A stretch of DNA of 64,000 nucleotides from Campylorhamphus procurvoides. Lineage: Eukaryota; Chordata; Aves; Passeriformes; Dendrocolaptidae. The notes under the pieces were generated by a model. The model did not search any database, was not told the DNA's origin, and worked only from the letters and a program-made list of their open reading frames with translations. Below are positions 12,081 through 22,700 of the stretch, piece by piece; the stretch's first letter is position 1; every line of letters begins with the position of its first letter. The DNA lies in NCBI GenBank assembly GCA_013396655.1, contig WBMV01006452.1, positions 814,411 to 878,410 of the forward strand, read 5' to 3'. The translations under genes were made by a program, and so were the position numbers.

Positions 12081-12490
12081 ACTTAAGTACACGAGACTGC
12101 ACAACCTCTGACACGACGTACCATGGAATACGATGACATAATGTTATAGGAACAGACAGAAATAATGTGGAAAAGCCCTTTCTGGCTCTAATAGGCAGCT
12201 GGTGACACAGGTGAAACACCTACTGTACCACTTAATAAAATTATTTTAATTTAGAATGGGAATGAAGAAATGGAGCCAATTACCTTAGTGGATCTGACAG
12301 GCAACCCTAAATGGATCCTCAGCATCCTCGGTTTGGGCCATTTTTATCCCTATGAATAATGATAAAATGACTCAGAAGAGATGCCTGAGGAAACACTGCG
12401 CGCTCCCAGCCCAGATAATATTAATAAGGCAGGCTCCCAGCTGCAGAGAAAGAAACCCGAACAAATCGTCGTGTTTTCGCTTGTGCCCCC
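12081..12490. promoter_or_regulatory. candidate noncoding regulatory block
   Basis: AT-rich sequence that nevertheless keeps many CpGs (for example at 12112-12131 and 12468-12480), with homeodomain-like AATAATATTAAT words. That combination is common in conserved noncoding elements. No coding frame is visible. Inference from texture. Confidence 0.35.
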
Positions 12491-13440
12491 TTTTCTTTGA
12501 CTGAATTAGAGGAGGGCTGGGTGGGGAGGAGAAGGGAAGGGTTGAGGATGGGGGGACCACCTGCCCTCCCACACCTGAGCGGATGGAAATGTCCCTGTCA
12601 CCTCCAGGCACGCTCCAAAAAGAGTTTGCAGTGGGCAGGAATAATATTCGAGGCTGCACTTAGCTGGGTTAAAAAGAAAAGTTTCAGGCTCAAGAAATGC
12701 TGATGCCTTGGGGTGCAAAGGGCCTGTCAGTCAGGAGCAAGCAGAAACACTGTTCCCCCCGTGATAAATAAATAATAAATAATTGTGGAGGGTGCAAGGA
12801 CAGGAGGAGAGATTTGCTACCCCTATGGACAGTTCCAGGCCAGCTCAGCGCACTGGGCTGCGTGGACAAATGGTCTGTTCCAGTATGGCAACTCCTATTT
12901 TCCTGTGAAAATACAGATTTCATGGTGCAAGATCAGTTCTGTCAGATTAAATCAAAATGCAATAATCACTGAGCAATTGCCATCTGATATCTAAATACCC
13001 CCACCAGCCTTATCCTACTACTAATTTTAAAACAGACACCTCTGAGAAGGAGGATTTTTTTTTCTTTCCCAGGGTGAGGAATAAAAATCCTCTGAAGTGA
13101 TAAAAATTAATCTCAATTCATGTTAGTTTCTGTGACAGCGATTGTACCAGGCACACATGCTGTCCGGCGGTATTTCTGGGATGAATTCCGCATCTTAAAA
13201 TAAAACAGAGGAGCCGGAAAGATGTTGTTTGGTAGGAAGAAATTTTCCCTCCTTCTCCCAAAAGCATCTTCCACTGCAACTTCTGGGGAGAGAGGCCACG
13301 GGAACTGCTGTGCCTTTAAGACCAGATGTAACTTGCAGATCAAAAGGGCACAGCATTCACCCATGTCATTGTCCCCTGAAAGATCAAAACCTCATTATAT
13401 ACTTGGTGCAATATCTGCTCTTTCAAGGGAGTTTACATAT
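12491..13440. other. noncoding stretch, nothing definite
   Basis: Ordinary composition. A short AATAAATAATAAAT run lies near 12767-12780. No gene or recognisable repeat. Confidence 0.45.
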
Positions 13441-13631
13441 TTCTCCTTTTTTTTGTGTGTGTGTGTATTTTATTTTATTTTACTTTATTTTTCTTACAGC
13501 CCCAGTTTCTCCTTTTCTCCATCTATTCTTATCACTTTCGAATTACAGAGATCTATTTTCAGATGAACGCGCCGAACAAAACCTTCATCTGGGGGCTTTT
13601 TTTTTCGTCTCCTCTCTCTTTTTTCCCCCTT

Positions 13632-13664
<33 letters not shown>

Positions 13665-13692
13665 TTATTTCCCAACATGGCGGTACGTGCTT
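13441..13692. repeat. T-rich/(TG)n low-complexity cluster
   Basis: Contains T8 and (TG)n at 13447-13466, TTTTA repeats to about 13490, then a long polypyrimidine tract at 13597-13668 dominated by T with a few C. The apparent poly-F open frames here are artefacts of this composition. Confidence 0.8.
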
Positions 13693-14140
13693 ATGCCCGC
13701 TATCTGCATAAGTCTTTTGTGTATTGCTAATGGAGTGCTGGAATTGTGGCAGCTCTGAGCAGGGAATACATGTGAGCAACAATATGCTGACAGACCCCTC
13801 GGTGGAATCTAATCTGTTCCAGCTCATGCACTCCTCAGAAACTATTTAACTTTCATTAAACTGTGTTTGATATCAGCTAAATAGAATGCATACGGCACCA
13901 ATATAGCTCATATGGTCTCATTCATTCGATCACAGCAGTGCTTTTTTCTTATATTTTCCCCCCACTTGTGTCAGTACCCGGTATGGCTGGGTAAATAGGA
14001 GACCTTTGAAGATATAGTTAGTACTCAGATTTCTTTATTCTTTTGTGCTGGTTTCTTAGTGTTGAAACAGTGATTCATGTATGTCTCAGACAGCCTCCAT
14101 TAATTTCATGTAATGTAGCTTTTATCTCGTAGCTGGGACA
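13693..14140. promoter_or_regulatory. candidate conserved noncoding block
   Basis: About 450 bp of AT-rich, non-repetitive sequence containing isolated CpGs (for example 13704, 13892, 13929), GATATCAGCTAAAT-type words and no open frame. It abuts a GC-rich, G-run-rich segment. The texture is that of a developmental enhancer, but I could not test conservation. Confidence 0.4.
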
Positions 14141-14560
14141 ACTATCTCCAGCGCTGTCTCCCTATAGCATCTCTCGCACAGCAGCCCCACCGCCTTCCCA
14201 CCCCCCCAGCGCCCCTTTTTCTCCCGCCAGCAGCTCGTTGCTGCAGAATTTACTTTTGTTTTCTTGTGGTGGGTGGGTGGGGGGAATAAATAAAGAGGCT
14301 GAGATTGCAGAGGAGAAGTAAGGTAAAGATCTCTCTGTCCGCGTGGATGTCTTTATGTCTCACGTAGGGAGGAAAAAAGGCAGGGGGGAGCGGGGAAGGG
14401 AGGGCTTTGTGGGGAGTGGGCTAAAATATCTTTCGTGGCAGCGGCTGGATAACAGTTTTTTTAACCTATTCACAGCGCACTAATTTGATTATGAATGCAG
14501 CACAGTAGGAGCATGCAGTTTCTGGGGAGCGGGAGGAGGGGGCGACGGGCACTGGGTTTT
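14141..14560 (+). promoter_or_regulatory. GC-rich segment with three potential G-quadruplexes
   Basis: Three canonical G-run clusters lie within 300 bp on the plus strand. They are 14271-14284 (runs of 3, 3 and 6 with 1-nt loops), 14383-14404 (6, 4, 3, 3) and 14524-14549 (4, 3, 5, 3). Between them is AT-rich sequence with ACTAATTTGATTATG (near 14479). Such GC-rich/AT-rich alternation is typical of regulatory DNA. No transcript start can be placed. Confidence 0.4.
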
Positions 14561-15060
14561 ACAAGCTGGGGCTGTTCAAAAGTTTGAAGGGTCAAACGTG
14601 ACTCAAAAAAGAAAAAAATATTTTAAAAAAATGAAAACAAAAATAATTATCAAGACTAAAACTCCCCGCCCCGAACTGTCATGAACCCCCAAAAATTCTT
14701 TAAAAAACCCCCAGCGCCAAACCAGGCAGCCCTTCAAGGCAAAGGGAGCTGCAGTGGATGTGTTACCACCACAAATAAACACCGTGAGTCCACTTGTAAA
14801 TAAAAAGAGAAAAAAGCTGCTTTGTTTCTTTTATTCCTCTTTTTTTCTTTTTTTTTTTTGCCTCTTGAATGATCCAAATGCATTAAAGACTTCTTCACCT
14901 TCCAAGGAGGATGGAAGAGTGAAAGCAACATCAACTTGATTGGGAAAAGTGAAAGCGATTACTTTATGCTTCCTTTAAAGATTTTTTTTCCAATTACATT
15001 TTATTAAGTCCAAAGGAATAATCACAAGTTTTTTTCATATATTGCTTAAGAGAAACAACA
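14561..15060. other. A-rich noncoding stretch
   Basis: A-rich low complexity at 14606-14645 and T-rich at 14828-14860. No gene or specific motif. Confidence 0.5.
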
Positions 15061-15375
15061 TGGGGTCCTTTGGTAGAGGGAACCCAATTATTTGGGATAT
15101 TATTTTGCGAAACCTTTTCATTTTATTAGTATACCAGAGGGTTTTCACATTCGCGAGGCTAAATCCTGACTATTATTACTTTTTGGGCAGAAATGTCTCA
15201 CCGGGGCAATTAATTTTATACATTAGCACTGGTCGCTGCTGTGTCGCACGCTTTAAAAGGGAGAAGGGAAGCAAACTCCTCGCACGATTTATCATTCAGT
15301 TCATAACGGGGTCACCGACGCCAGCCCAGGTAATACAAAATGAGCTTTTTTTAGAGGAGATTTTGCTGTGCAGCA
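15061..15375. promoter_or_regulatory. candidate conserved noncoding block
   Basis: AT-rich sequence with an unusual number of CpGs for its GC content (for example 15108, 15151-15153, 15201, 15233-15249, 15281-15286, 15308-15319). A forward frame is open for 181 codons across this and the next feature, but four other frames are open in the second half, so coding is unlikely. CCAGGTAATA at 15325-15334 resembles a splice donor but has no partner I trust. Confidence 0.4.
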
Positions 15376-15580
15376 ACTTTGCAAAGTCCTGGGCTGCGCC
15401 AAGTTTTGGCGGCGCTTGGAGCAGCAGCCCTGGGTCTGCAGGCAGCGCTGCCGCAGTGGCTGCCAAAGGGAGAGCAGGAACGTGCCCTATCTGCTCCCTG
15501 GAAATCAAACCCGACTGCGGCAACTTCGCCCCCGAGCCCGGCGAGGCTGCGCAGGGAAGGGCTGGCTGCTCCCAGCCAAG
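15376..15580. promoter_or_regulatory. short CpG-rich patch, possible orphan CpG island
   Basis: About 200 bp that is clearly GC-rich with roughly 14 CpGs by eye, set between two AT-rich blocks. It could be a minor promoter or an unmethylated enhancer-associated island. I see no TATA box, no convincing first exon and no clear direction. Confidence 0.4.
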
Positions 15581-15740
15581 AGCCTGATCCAAAAATTATG
15601 CAGATAAGCTTATTGACATTTTTACTGTACGTTATTAATCTTATTAATAGCGTTAACAAAGGCTAATTGAAAATGCATCATCTGTAATCACGTTAGTCTT
15701 CGGTTTAAGGTGTTTTTGTCAAAGTAACGTGGAGAGGAGT
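15581..15740. promoter_or_regulatory. AT-rich homeodomain-word cluster
   Basis: Contains ATTATGCAGATAAG (15595-15608), two TTATTAAT words (about 15631-15638 and 15641-15648), CGTTAAC, GGCTAATTG and GTAATCACGTTAG. It sits directly beside the CpG-rich patch. It is the most enhancer-like AT-rich segment in this part of the window. Function inferred. Confidence 0.4.
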
Positions 15741-16990
15741 AACTCCCGCCCTGCTGTTGTTTACCCCCAGTTTTGGGCAGGGGGTGGCAGGAAGGGGGAC
15801 GGGCTGATCTCACGGAGCCCAAAAGTCAGAGGCAGTGAAATTAACGGCCTCGGTTTCCGGCACCAAAAGCCCCAAGATAAACCCAGCTTTAATGCTGCAG
15901 GATAAGCATGCAGGAGACCAGAGATGATGCTGGCTCCATTTCTGTGGCACCCAACACAGGGCTCCTGGCCCTGGCACCTCGCTCTCTGCTACAGGTAGGC
16001 TGTGACAGTTTATGCCTTTCAGTTTAAAAGACAGACTGTGATAAAAATATCCCTGTAGGACAAGGGGCAAGCAGGCAGTGGCTGGGGAGTAAAGATACTT
16101 CACTCTCCAGCAAGCAGGAGGAAAACCCAAACAGTGGCCCTTCTCCTTTGCACCTCCTGACATGTGTCACTGCACCAAGAAGCCTCTCCTGAGGGGATGG
16201 TGCCAGCACGATCCCCTAACCACATGTAGCCCAAATGGCCACTGTAGAGACCCCGCTGCAGAGATTCCTCAGCTCACCAGGAGAAGTGCCCCCAGTGTCA
16301 TTGCAGCATCTTCCTACCCGTGCTGTCCCAAGGCCACTCTAACAATGCTACCTCAGTCACTCCCAAATTAGAGCCAGCACAGCCCTGGCCTGTGCTGTGG
16401 ACACCCCTCAGGGGTGCTGTGGACACCCCTCAGGCCTCCAGGGCACTCTGTGGGTGCCCAGAAGGATGTTGGGTGCAAACTTTCCCTCGCTCTGCACACC
16501 TGGGGGCTGCACCATGCAAGATGCACATGGTTGGGGCACTCAGACACTCGGTGTTGTTCCTCCTCTGTATGCCCCATATTATTTTCTGCTTTGGGGGAGT
16601 TTGAGAAGCCCCACCGAGCCCCCTGGCACGAAGAATTGCATCACAGACATTCAAGATCTTTGCAAAACCCACAAGCAGCTCACACAACCCCAGATCTCTC
16701 CCTGGGACAGGGACAATATGCTGCACTGGCATGACCCATGGGGCTTGGGGGTGCAGCCCTTTGCGACTCAAGGGTTGACACCTCCAACCCTGAACAACCT
16801 GTGCAGTGATCCAAGGGCTTCCCCCTCCCTTTTACTGCTTTAATTATGCTAAGTTTTCTGCAATACCCACTGGCACCGCTGCCAACAACAGACAACAGAG
16901 AGGAGGGAGAACAGCTACAAGCTGGATGGGTGTGGACTTTGGGGCAGCCCCAAAGAGCCACCTGCCCGAATACTGTGGCACCAGGTAGAG
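15741..16990. other. GC-moderate noncoding stretch
   Basis: Overlapping frames of 90-148 codons occur on both strands, none recognisable. A small stem, AGGGTTG (16771-16777) with CAACCCT (16785-16791), is present. No gene. Confidence 0.45.
16392..16434. repeat. two-copy tandem repeat, 22-bp period
   Basis: The word GTGCTGTGGACACCCCTCAG occurs at 16392-16411 and again at 16414-16433 with no mismatch. It is a recent tandem duplication. Confidence 0.9.
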
Positions 16991-17400
16991 CTGGGAGAGG
17001 CGTCTCTGATTCATAATCCCCGCTCAGCGCTCCTCTCGAGCTCTAATGAAAACCGTGGCATATTGGTCGCTCTCGCTGCCAAGTGATATGGCCATGCCCT
17101 CTCCACAGTATCCAGCTCCAAACACGCTTGATGGGCACTCTCCGGGGGGACTGCCTGCGCTGGTTTTACATTGCTAACATATGTAGGTACACCTGAAAGC
17201 TGCAGCCTGCCACTTCTCGCGGACCTCGCTGGGGTACCTTTGCTCTTTTGCCACCAAGGGTTAATTTTCTAATGGCTGCTTTGCCGCTGAAGCTGGCCAA
17301 GTTTTTCATCGCCTGCAGAGCACCACAAGCTGTGATTTGGAGCCAGAAAACACCATTAATTTTCTAAATAGGAAGGATCACATATGTAAACTGTCTGGGT
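16991..17400. promoter_or_regulatory. candidate conserved noncoding block
   Basis: Mixed composition with many scattered CpGs (17021-17044, 17051, 17069-17075, 17122, 17142, 17157, 17218-17228, 17284, 17310). It also has homeodomain words ATTAATTTTCTAA and CTAATGG, and no open frame. CpG retention outside an island suggests constraint or hypomethylation. Inference only. Confidence 0.35.
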
Positions 17401-18096
17401 CTATAACCAGTTGGGCAGGTAGAAGGCAAAGAGAAGGAGAGTGGATTTTTTTTTTAATTTTTTTTTTTTTAGGCACCAAAGCAAAATAAAGCCAAGGCTG
17501 CTTGGCTGCACTGAAATTTCCCAGCAAAGCTGGGCTCCCCCTTGCCCTGCCCCAATGCCCCCACCACACACACACACTCGGCATCACCCAGGGCAGTGCT
17601 CGTTTTACTGGAAAAGGTCAGGTTGATGATTTATTGGACAGTTATTGAAGGTTTTTTTACATGGGGCTGTATGGAAAAGTTACTGGGAAATTCAAGGAAT
17701 GACTCCACAAAGGTGGCTGCTCGCAGTTTGTATCAGCTGTCACAGGCCAGCCTGGCCTGATCCTGCCCAACAAGTGTCCCGCAAGTGCCCAGTTTGTGCC
17801 AGTGGAGGTCCTGGGTGGCCTTGGACCTGGACTGGGGCAGAGGACTGCAGCAGTGGGATCTGGGTGTCTGTTCCCCACATCACCCTCCTTCCAAATGCCC
17901 ATGGGCAGTGGGTGCCACAGGGGTGCCTGATTCTGTTCAGCCAGGCACATGGAGAAGAACAATGTTCTGGGGGTGTGGAGGGAAGAGATGGGGCCCCATG
18001 GGCTCCCCTGCCCTGGGTGCAGCCACTGACTGTGCCTCAGTTTCTCTAGGTAGAAGCTGGTGTGCAGATACTGACCACAGAGGGGTGCTCTGGGCC

Positions 18097-18112
18097 TTAA
18101 TTAATTAATTAA
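18097..18112. repeat. (TTAA)4 palindrome
   Basis: Four perfect TTAA units form a 16-bp palindrome. It is both a microsatellite and a potential multi-homeodomain site. Confidence 0.8.
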
Positions 18113-18337
18113 CACCTTGTGCAAGGCACTTGGAAGGCCTTTGGTGGAGAGGACTACCAAAGTTTATATTATTAAGTGATTTTTAATGCAAAAAAACCAA
18201 TCTCCTTTCTTTTAGTGATTGCTCACCCAAGTCTTTCAAGTAACACTTGGCACTGTGCAATTCAGCCTTCCACCTTTCTTGCCCCTCCACAAACACTTGA
18301 GCGCTGCCTTCTGCTCCCTGGGTGAGCTGAAAAGGGT

Positions 18338-18361
18338 AGGACCAAGGGCAGGACCAAGGGC
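18338..18361. repeat. two-copy tandem repeat, 12-bp period
   Basis: AGGACCAAGGGC is present twice head to tail without mismatch. Confidence 0.85.
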
Positions 18362-18800
18362 TCCCTCGACTGGCAGCCCCTGTGCTCAGCCCCAGCACCA
18401 CCTGAGCCACAGGGCAGAACAAACCCCCAGCTGAGGGCCAGGCCAGAAGATCCAAATTCTTTCCAAGTTACTCAATACAGCAAAGACACAGAGGAACACG
18501 GGGTTACTTTGCTTTCAGGTGCTGTGCAAATACTGAGCCAGTCATAGGCTGTCTGCAGCTGCGATTGCACCGTGACTTCCAAAGGCCTGATCCTGCCCTT
18601 ATTCCCCACTGCAACAGCCATCCCAAGCAGGCACAAGAACCACAGCAGGATTGGGTCCTTAATTAGTTCAATACTCTCCCCTCATCCTCTGCCTTTCACC
18701 ACTTTCCCTCCCAAGGAAGAGTATTATTCATTAAGGGCTGAGCAGAGCCCACCGGAGCTCATTTCAGCCAAGCTCTCCCTGTGATCTTCCCAAGCCTTTA

Positions 18801-19470
18801 GCAGGGAGCGAGCCTTGGACTCTCTTTCATGGGCTGCGTTGTGACCTGGCTTCAAAGTGTGCAAAGAGGTTCCACGGCTCCCTTTGTGCAGCACAGTCTC
18901 TTAATTGCACTTTTAAACACAGTGTAATTTTTGTAATTAACATTATGGTTTCAGAGGGCAGAGAAGCCTGCACTATGCTAATTACAAACTGGAGTAGTCG
19001 GAGTAGAAATCCAAGGCTCCGGTTGCTGGGGCCGAATGCAGTTTTTATGAAGGATTTCAAAGCTCCTCCGTGGGCTCTGTGTTCTGAGTTATCATTAGCA
19101 TTTGATAACATAAAGAATTTTTATAACATGTGACAGATTTCGATGTGAAGATTTCACCTGATAACGGGAAAATTTACATAAAGACCTTCATTAGCTCTCT
19201 GCTCACATTACTGCGAGTGGAAGAACTACAGCGCGCTGTCTCCTTGTAAGATGGGGCTTGGGAGCCAAAGAATTTGTGCTTTATAATAAAATTTATAGTA
19301 CGTTACGAAGGGAGGTTATAATAATCCTCAATGATGTTGGGAATCAGAGCAATTCAGAGAGTGAAAGAGCGCGAGAGGTGATGGGAAGGGATATTTCAGT
19401 ATTGCCGTGGAGCGAGGACAGGCTGCGGCAAAGGCGCTGCGAGCGGGGCCATAAAACATCCTGGAGCAGA
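18801..19470. promoter_or_regulatory. candidate conserved noncoding block
   Basis: About 650 bp of non-repetitive, AT-rich sequence holding isolated CpGs. It has homeodomain words (CTAATTAC near 18979, TGTAATTAAC near 18932, CATTAGC) and TGATAACGG/TGATAACAT GATA-like words. It grades into a GC-rich, CpG-rich right edge at 19365-19450. No coding frame is plausible. Probable enhancer by texture. Confidence 0.4.
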
Positions 19471-20450
19471 TGCTAAACCCTCCACCACAGTGCCAGCATC
19501 AGAGCCAGCTCCCAAACACGGGCCAGGACTCCTCTGGCCTTGCTGATGTTGTTGCCACAATGGTTTGGGGCAGTTTTTGGGATGGGGCAAAGCAGGGCTT
19601 GTCATTACCCCTGTTGCCTCTCCCCTCGCTGCTGGCCACTGAGCAGCAATGTGTGGCTACATTCCTGTGGGATGCATTGTCCCTCACAAGGAAAATGTTT
19701 TCTTTGCTGTTATGGAGCACATCATCACAATGTTAGCACCCAGAAAGCCTTGGTGAAAGTTAATCAGGGTCTCTCTCACATCCTGTGGCTTCCCTTGGGA
19801 CAGCACAGTGTTGTCCAGGCACCTGCATGGCTCCACGACCTTCCACCACTGCCTGGGAAAGGCTGCCTGGCTGCATCCAGTGGACATTTTATTCCACATA
19901 TGTATTTCCTATTTATTGTAATCTCCAGTAAGTAACTGAAATTGCTCACTAGCATAGTGTAACACAGTGTGCAAACTTGCAGAACTAAAAACCACAAGTT
20001 AAGAACTGATGCACAGGGAGCTGCTCCGTTGCACATTCCTGCCATGCAGAACCAGCCAGAGCTCCCTCTGACAATGGAGGATCTGAGCAATGCAGGACAT
20101 GGCCAGTCCTGAACAAACTCCTCATGCTACCCTCAGTCTAGCTGGCCTCCTCAGAGCCTTTGGATGCCAACAGCACTGGTTTTCTGAATTTCTTCCCAGA
20201 GAGAATAAAACTTTAGCTAGAATAAACCGTCTCACTCTTCCCTCATGAAACCCAAGTGCTCTCGTCAGCTGAACCACAAGCTGCACTCCTCAAGTCTCCA
20301 ATCAGACTGTTAAAACCACACGGTATCTTTGACAAGCCTCGTTACTCCTGTTGCACAGGGAAAGCCACCCTGAATTTCCAGAGTTGCCTCTGCAATGGAA
20401 TCTCCCTTTCCTCTAGTTTTGCAAGCCCAGTGGTTGGAGAAGCCAAAAAG
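19471..20450. other. noncoding stretch, nothing definite
   Basis: GC-moderate sequence. Frames of 70-131 codons on both strands overlap and are unrecognisable. Confidence 0.45.
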
Positions 20451-21180
20451 CAACCTTAGATCAATGATCAAACTTTCGTAGTAGATGGCTTTTATTTTTG
20501 CAAAATATTTGCTTCCAGCAGAGTGTATCTTAATTTACGAATGCAGAAATCTGTCATTAAGCTTTGACCCAGCTTCATGGCATTGTCAAATGCAATAACG
20601 TATCTTTTAATAGTTTTATATCAAGTAAGGATATAACATATCATTAGTTTAAATGTATTTGCAAGCAATTACCCCCACCAGGATATTTGTGAATGCTCAT
20701 GCAAAATTGATGAAATTCTGACATGCTTAAACATTGTTCATTTAGCTCTATTCCTTATGTATAGAAAAAATAGAATAAATAATTCTGCTGCCACTCGCAA
20801 ACTACTGCTCGGCATTTTCATTCTGTTCGTGGCTTCTGTCCTGCCTTTAAACTATAGCCCTTGGTGATCATTTGGAAAAACAGTTTCATATATGTTTAAT
20901 TTTAAATAGATGTACTAGATTATTCATTCCTCTTATTATTGTTCAATGCAGTAATTTAAACATGGACTAGATTTAGTGCGTGTCAGCTGCCTTTCTTTTA
21001 CAAAATGGGATAAATTATTAAATGAGTAGAGGTTGTTTGACAACGGGTTTGCCAGTACTTCACAAAAGAAAGACCTTTGACATTCAGCTGTCTTTTGAAA
21101 AGAATAAAGAGCAAATCAATTAAGCCTCTATCCTGTGGTTCAAAAACACGCTGTTATGGCACATTCTTGCTTACCTCTAA
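20451..21180. promoter_or_regulatory. candidate conserved noncoding block, AT-rich
   Basis: The longest uninterrupted AT-rich, non-repetitive block in the window, about 730 bp. It contains two CAGCTG E-boxes (20984-20989 and 21085-21090), CATGCAAAAT (20699-20708), TTCATTTAGC, AATAATTCTGC and AAATTATTAAATGAG. Every reading frame is interrupted. Low CpG but high word complexity suggests selection and not simple AT decay. The role as an enhancer cluster is inference. Confidence 0.4.
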
Positions 21181-22700
21181 GTTGACTTGGGAAGACTTAA
21201 GCCATCACAGTGGCACCACTAGGTAAATTATTGATGTAATCCTCAGCCTGCCTTGCAAGCAGCGCTCTCTGGCCCAATCCCCTCCAATACAGCCACTCCC
21301 ACAACTCTGCTCAGTCCCTGACCTACAGAAAGTCACTGATATCAGCCTCTGGTAACATTTGCCACCGACTTGGAAGATGTGTTTGGTTTTGGCTGCTTCT
21401 GACTTTCTAAGAAGAAATGTCTTCACTGACAATGCTGAGGAAGGTTTGTGTTTAAAAGCTCCTATGTAAGAAGATACTGAAGGAAACAGAGGGGACATTG
21501 TGTGTGAGATGCTCAAAGCTCAGATAAAGCTTGCATACTGGAAGACCCAAGAAACAGCATGAATGTTTTCTCTCCCATTTGTACAACCTCTAATACTTTA
21601 CTGCAAAGCATTTGGGGTGCTTTGAAACAAAGGCAAACCTATTGGATTAATATATCATGTCAGCAAACCTCACAGGACCCTTTAGTCCAAGCAGAACATA
21701 ACTACAAAATAAAATGTATTTTAAAAAAAAATCAAGTAAATCAAGACAAAAGCCAGCCAAAGGTTCGTTTGCTTCAGCTGGTTTATGGAGCATCAATTCC
21801 ATGGCAGTGTAAGGAAGCCACATGGCCCTTCACAAGGGGGTTCACACTTTGCAGCTCAGCCTTGGTATGGTGAGAATTCATGGATATGGCTAATTTGATT
21901 AACTTTTTGGCTCTGCAGAAACCAAAGGTGAGGGTTTTTTCTCTGCCGGAGTTCAGGTTTTCTTAATTTCACTATAAACACTGTTGATCATCTCTTGCAT
22001 CTTTTTCACCACGTTTTTCCATTCCCAGGTGGTGCCAACATTTTATGTGCTGATGGCCAATCCAGAGCAAGAATGCAAATCCCTGAAACTATCCTTGGAA
22101 ACAGACTACCCAGCCCGGGAGTCTCCCAAGTCCCTTCTCACCTGTGAAGGATGTTTCCCTGCTATCTTTAGGTTGGAACTTCATTCACTCAGGTTTTCAC
22201 CATCCCAAGTGACGGGATTTGCATTAGCTCCCCTAGGGCACTGCTCCTGCCAGAAGCTCTCTGTACTGCTCAGCTCCAGTTTTCTCTCTCTCCCTTTTCC
22301 CTCCAGGAGAAGAGCTTTTTGAGCAGCGTGACAGCTCACAGGAGGTCTTTGGGCCTGAGGACTGCCCCAAGGCCACCTGCACAGAGGGGTGTCAGGGCTG
22401 CGGGTGCCAATGTGGAAGAGGGAGATGCACTTATTTTTGAGCCAGACTGAATTAGAAGTAAAACCCAACAAAATAATAATAAAAAAAAATAAATCTAAAG
22501 TTCTGCCTCCTGATAATCCTTCCCAGGCTGCAAAGTTTGTTCTGACAGCAGAAACACAAAGGTAACTGATGTGGGGTTTGCACCCACATTTTGTCTAGGG
22601 GGGAGCTTGTACATCCCACTTGGGCAGCGGCTCGTGGGGCTTTGCAAACTCCTGCAATCCCACTTTAGAGCATTGCTTCCTGAGAAAAGGTTAAACGAGG
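21181..22700. other. noncoding stretch, nothing definite
   Basis: Mixed composition. CATTCCCAG at 22020-22028 resembles a splice acceptor, and the frame following it stays open about 100 codons, but the translation is not protein-like and no clean donor is obvious. No gene called. Confidence 0.4.

Larger units (their letters stand above)
17401..18800. other. GC-moderate noncoding stretch with simple repeats
   Basis: T-rich run 17446-17471, (CA)n near 17568-17577, and a 16-bp perfect palindrome (TTAA)4 at 18097-18112. Frames up to 134 codons are unrecognisable and overlapped on the other strand. No gene. Confidence 0.45.

Noticed and set aside
13229..13827. Phenylalanine-rich and lysine-rich frames
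   Set aside because: Artefacts of the T-rich tract at 13597-13668.
15041..15051. Eleven-base match to miR-137 (ATTGCTTAAGA)
   Set aside because: The match ends after 11 bases and there is no hairpin partner nearby.
15042..15587. 181-codon plus-strand frame
   Set aside because: Four other frames on both strands are open over the CpG-rich half, and the AT-rich half reads as a noncoding block. A donor-like word inside has no acceptor partner.
22029..22322. Possible exon after CATTCCCAG
   Set aside because: The translation is unconvincing and no good donor closes the segment.
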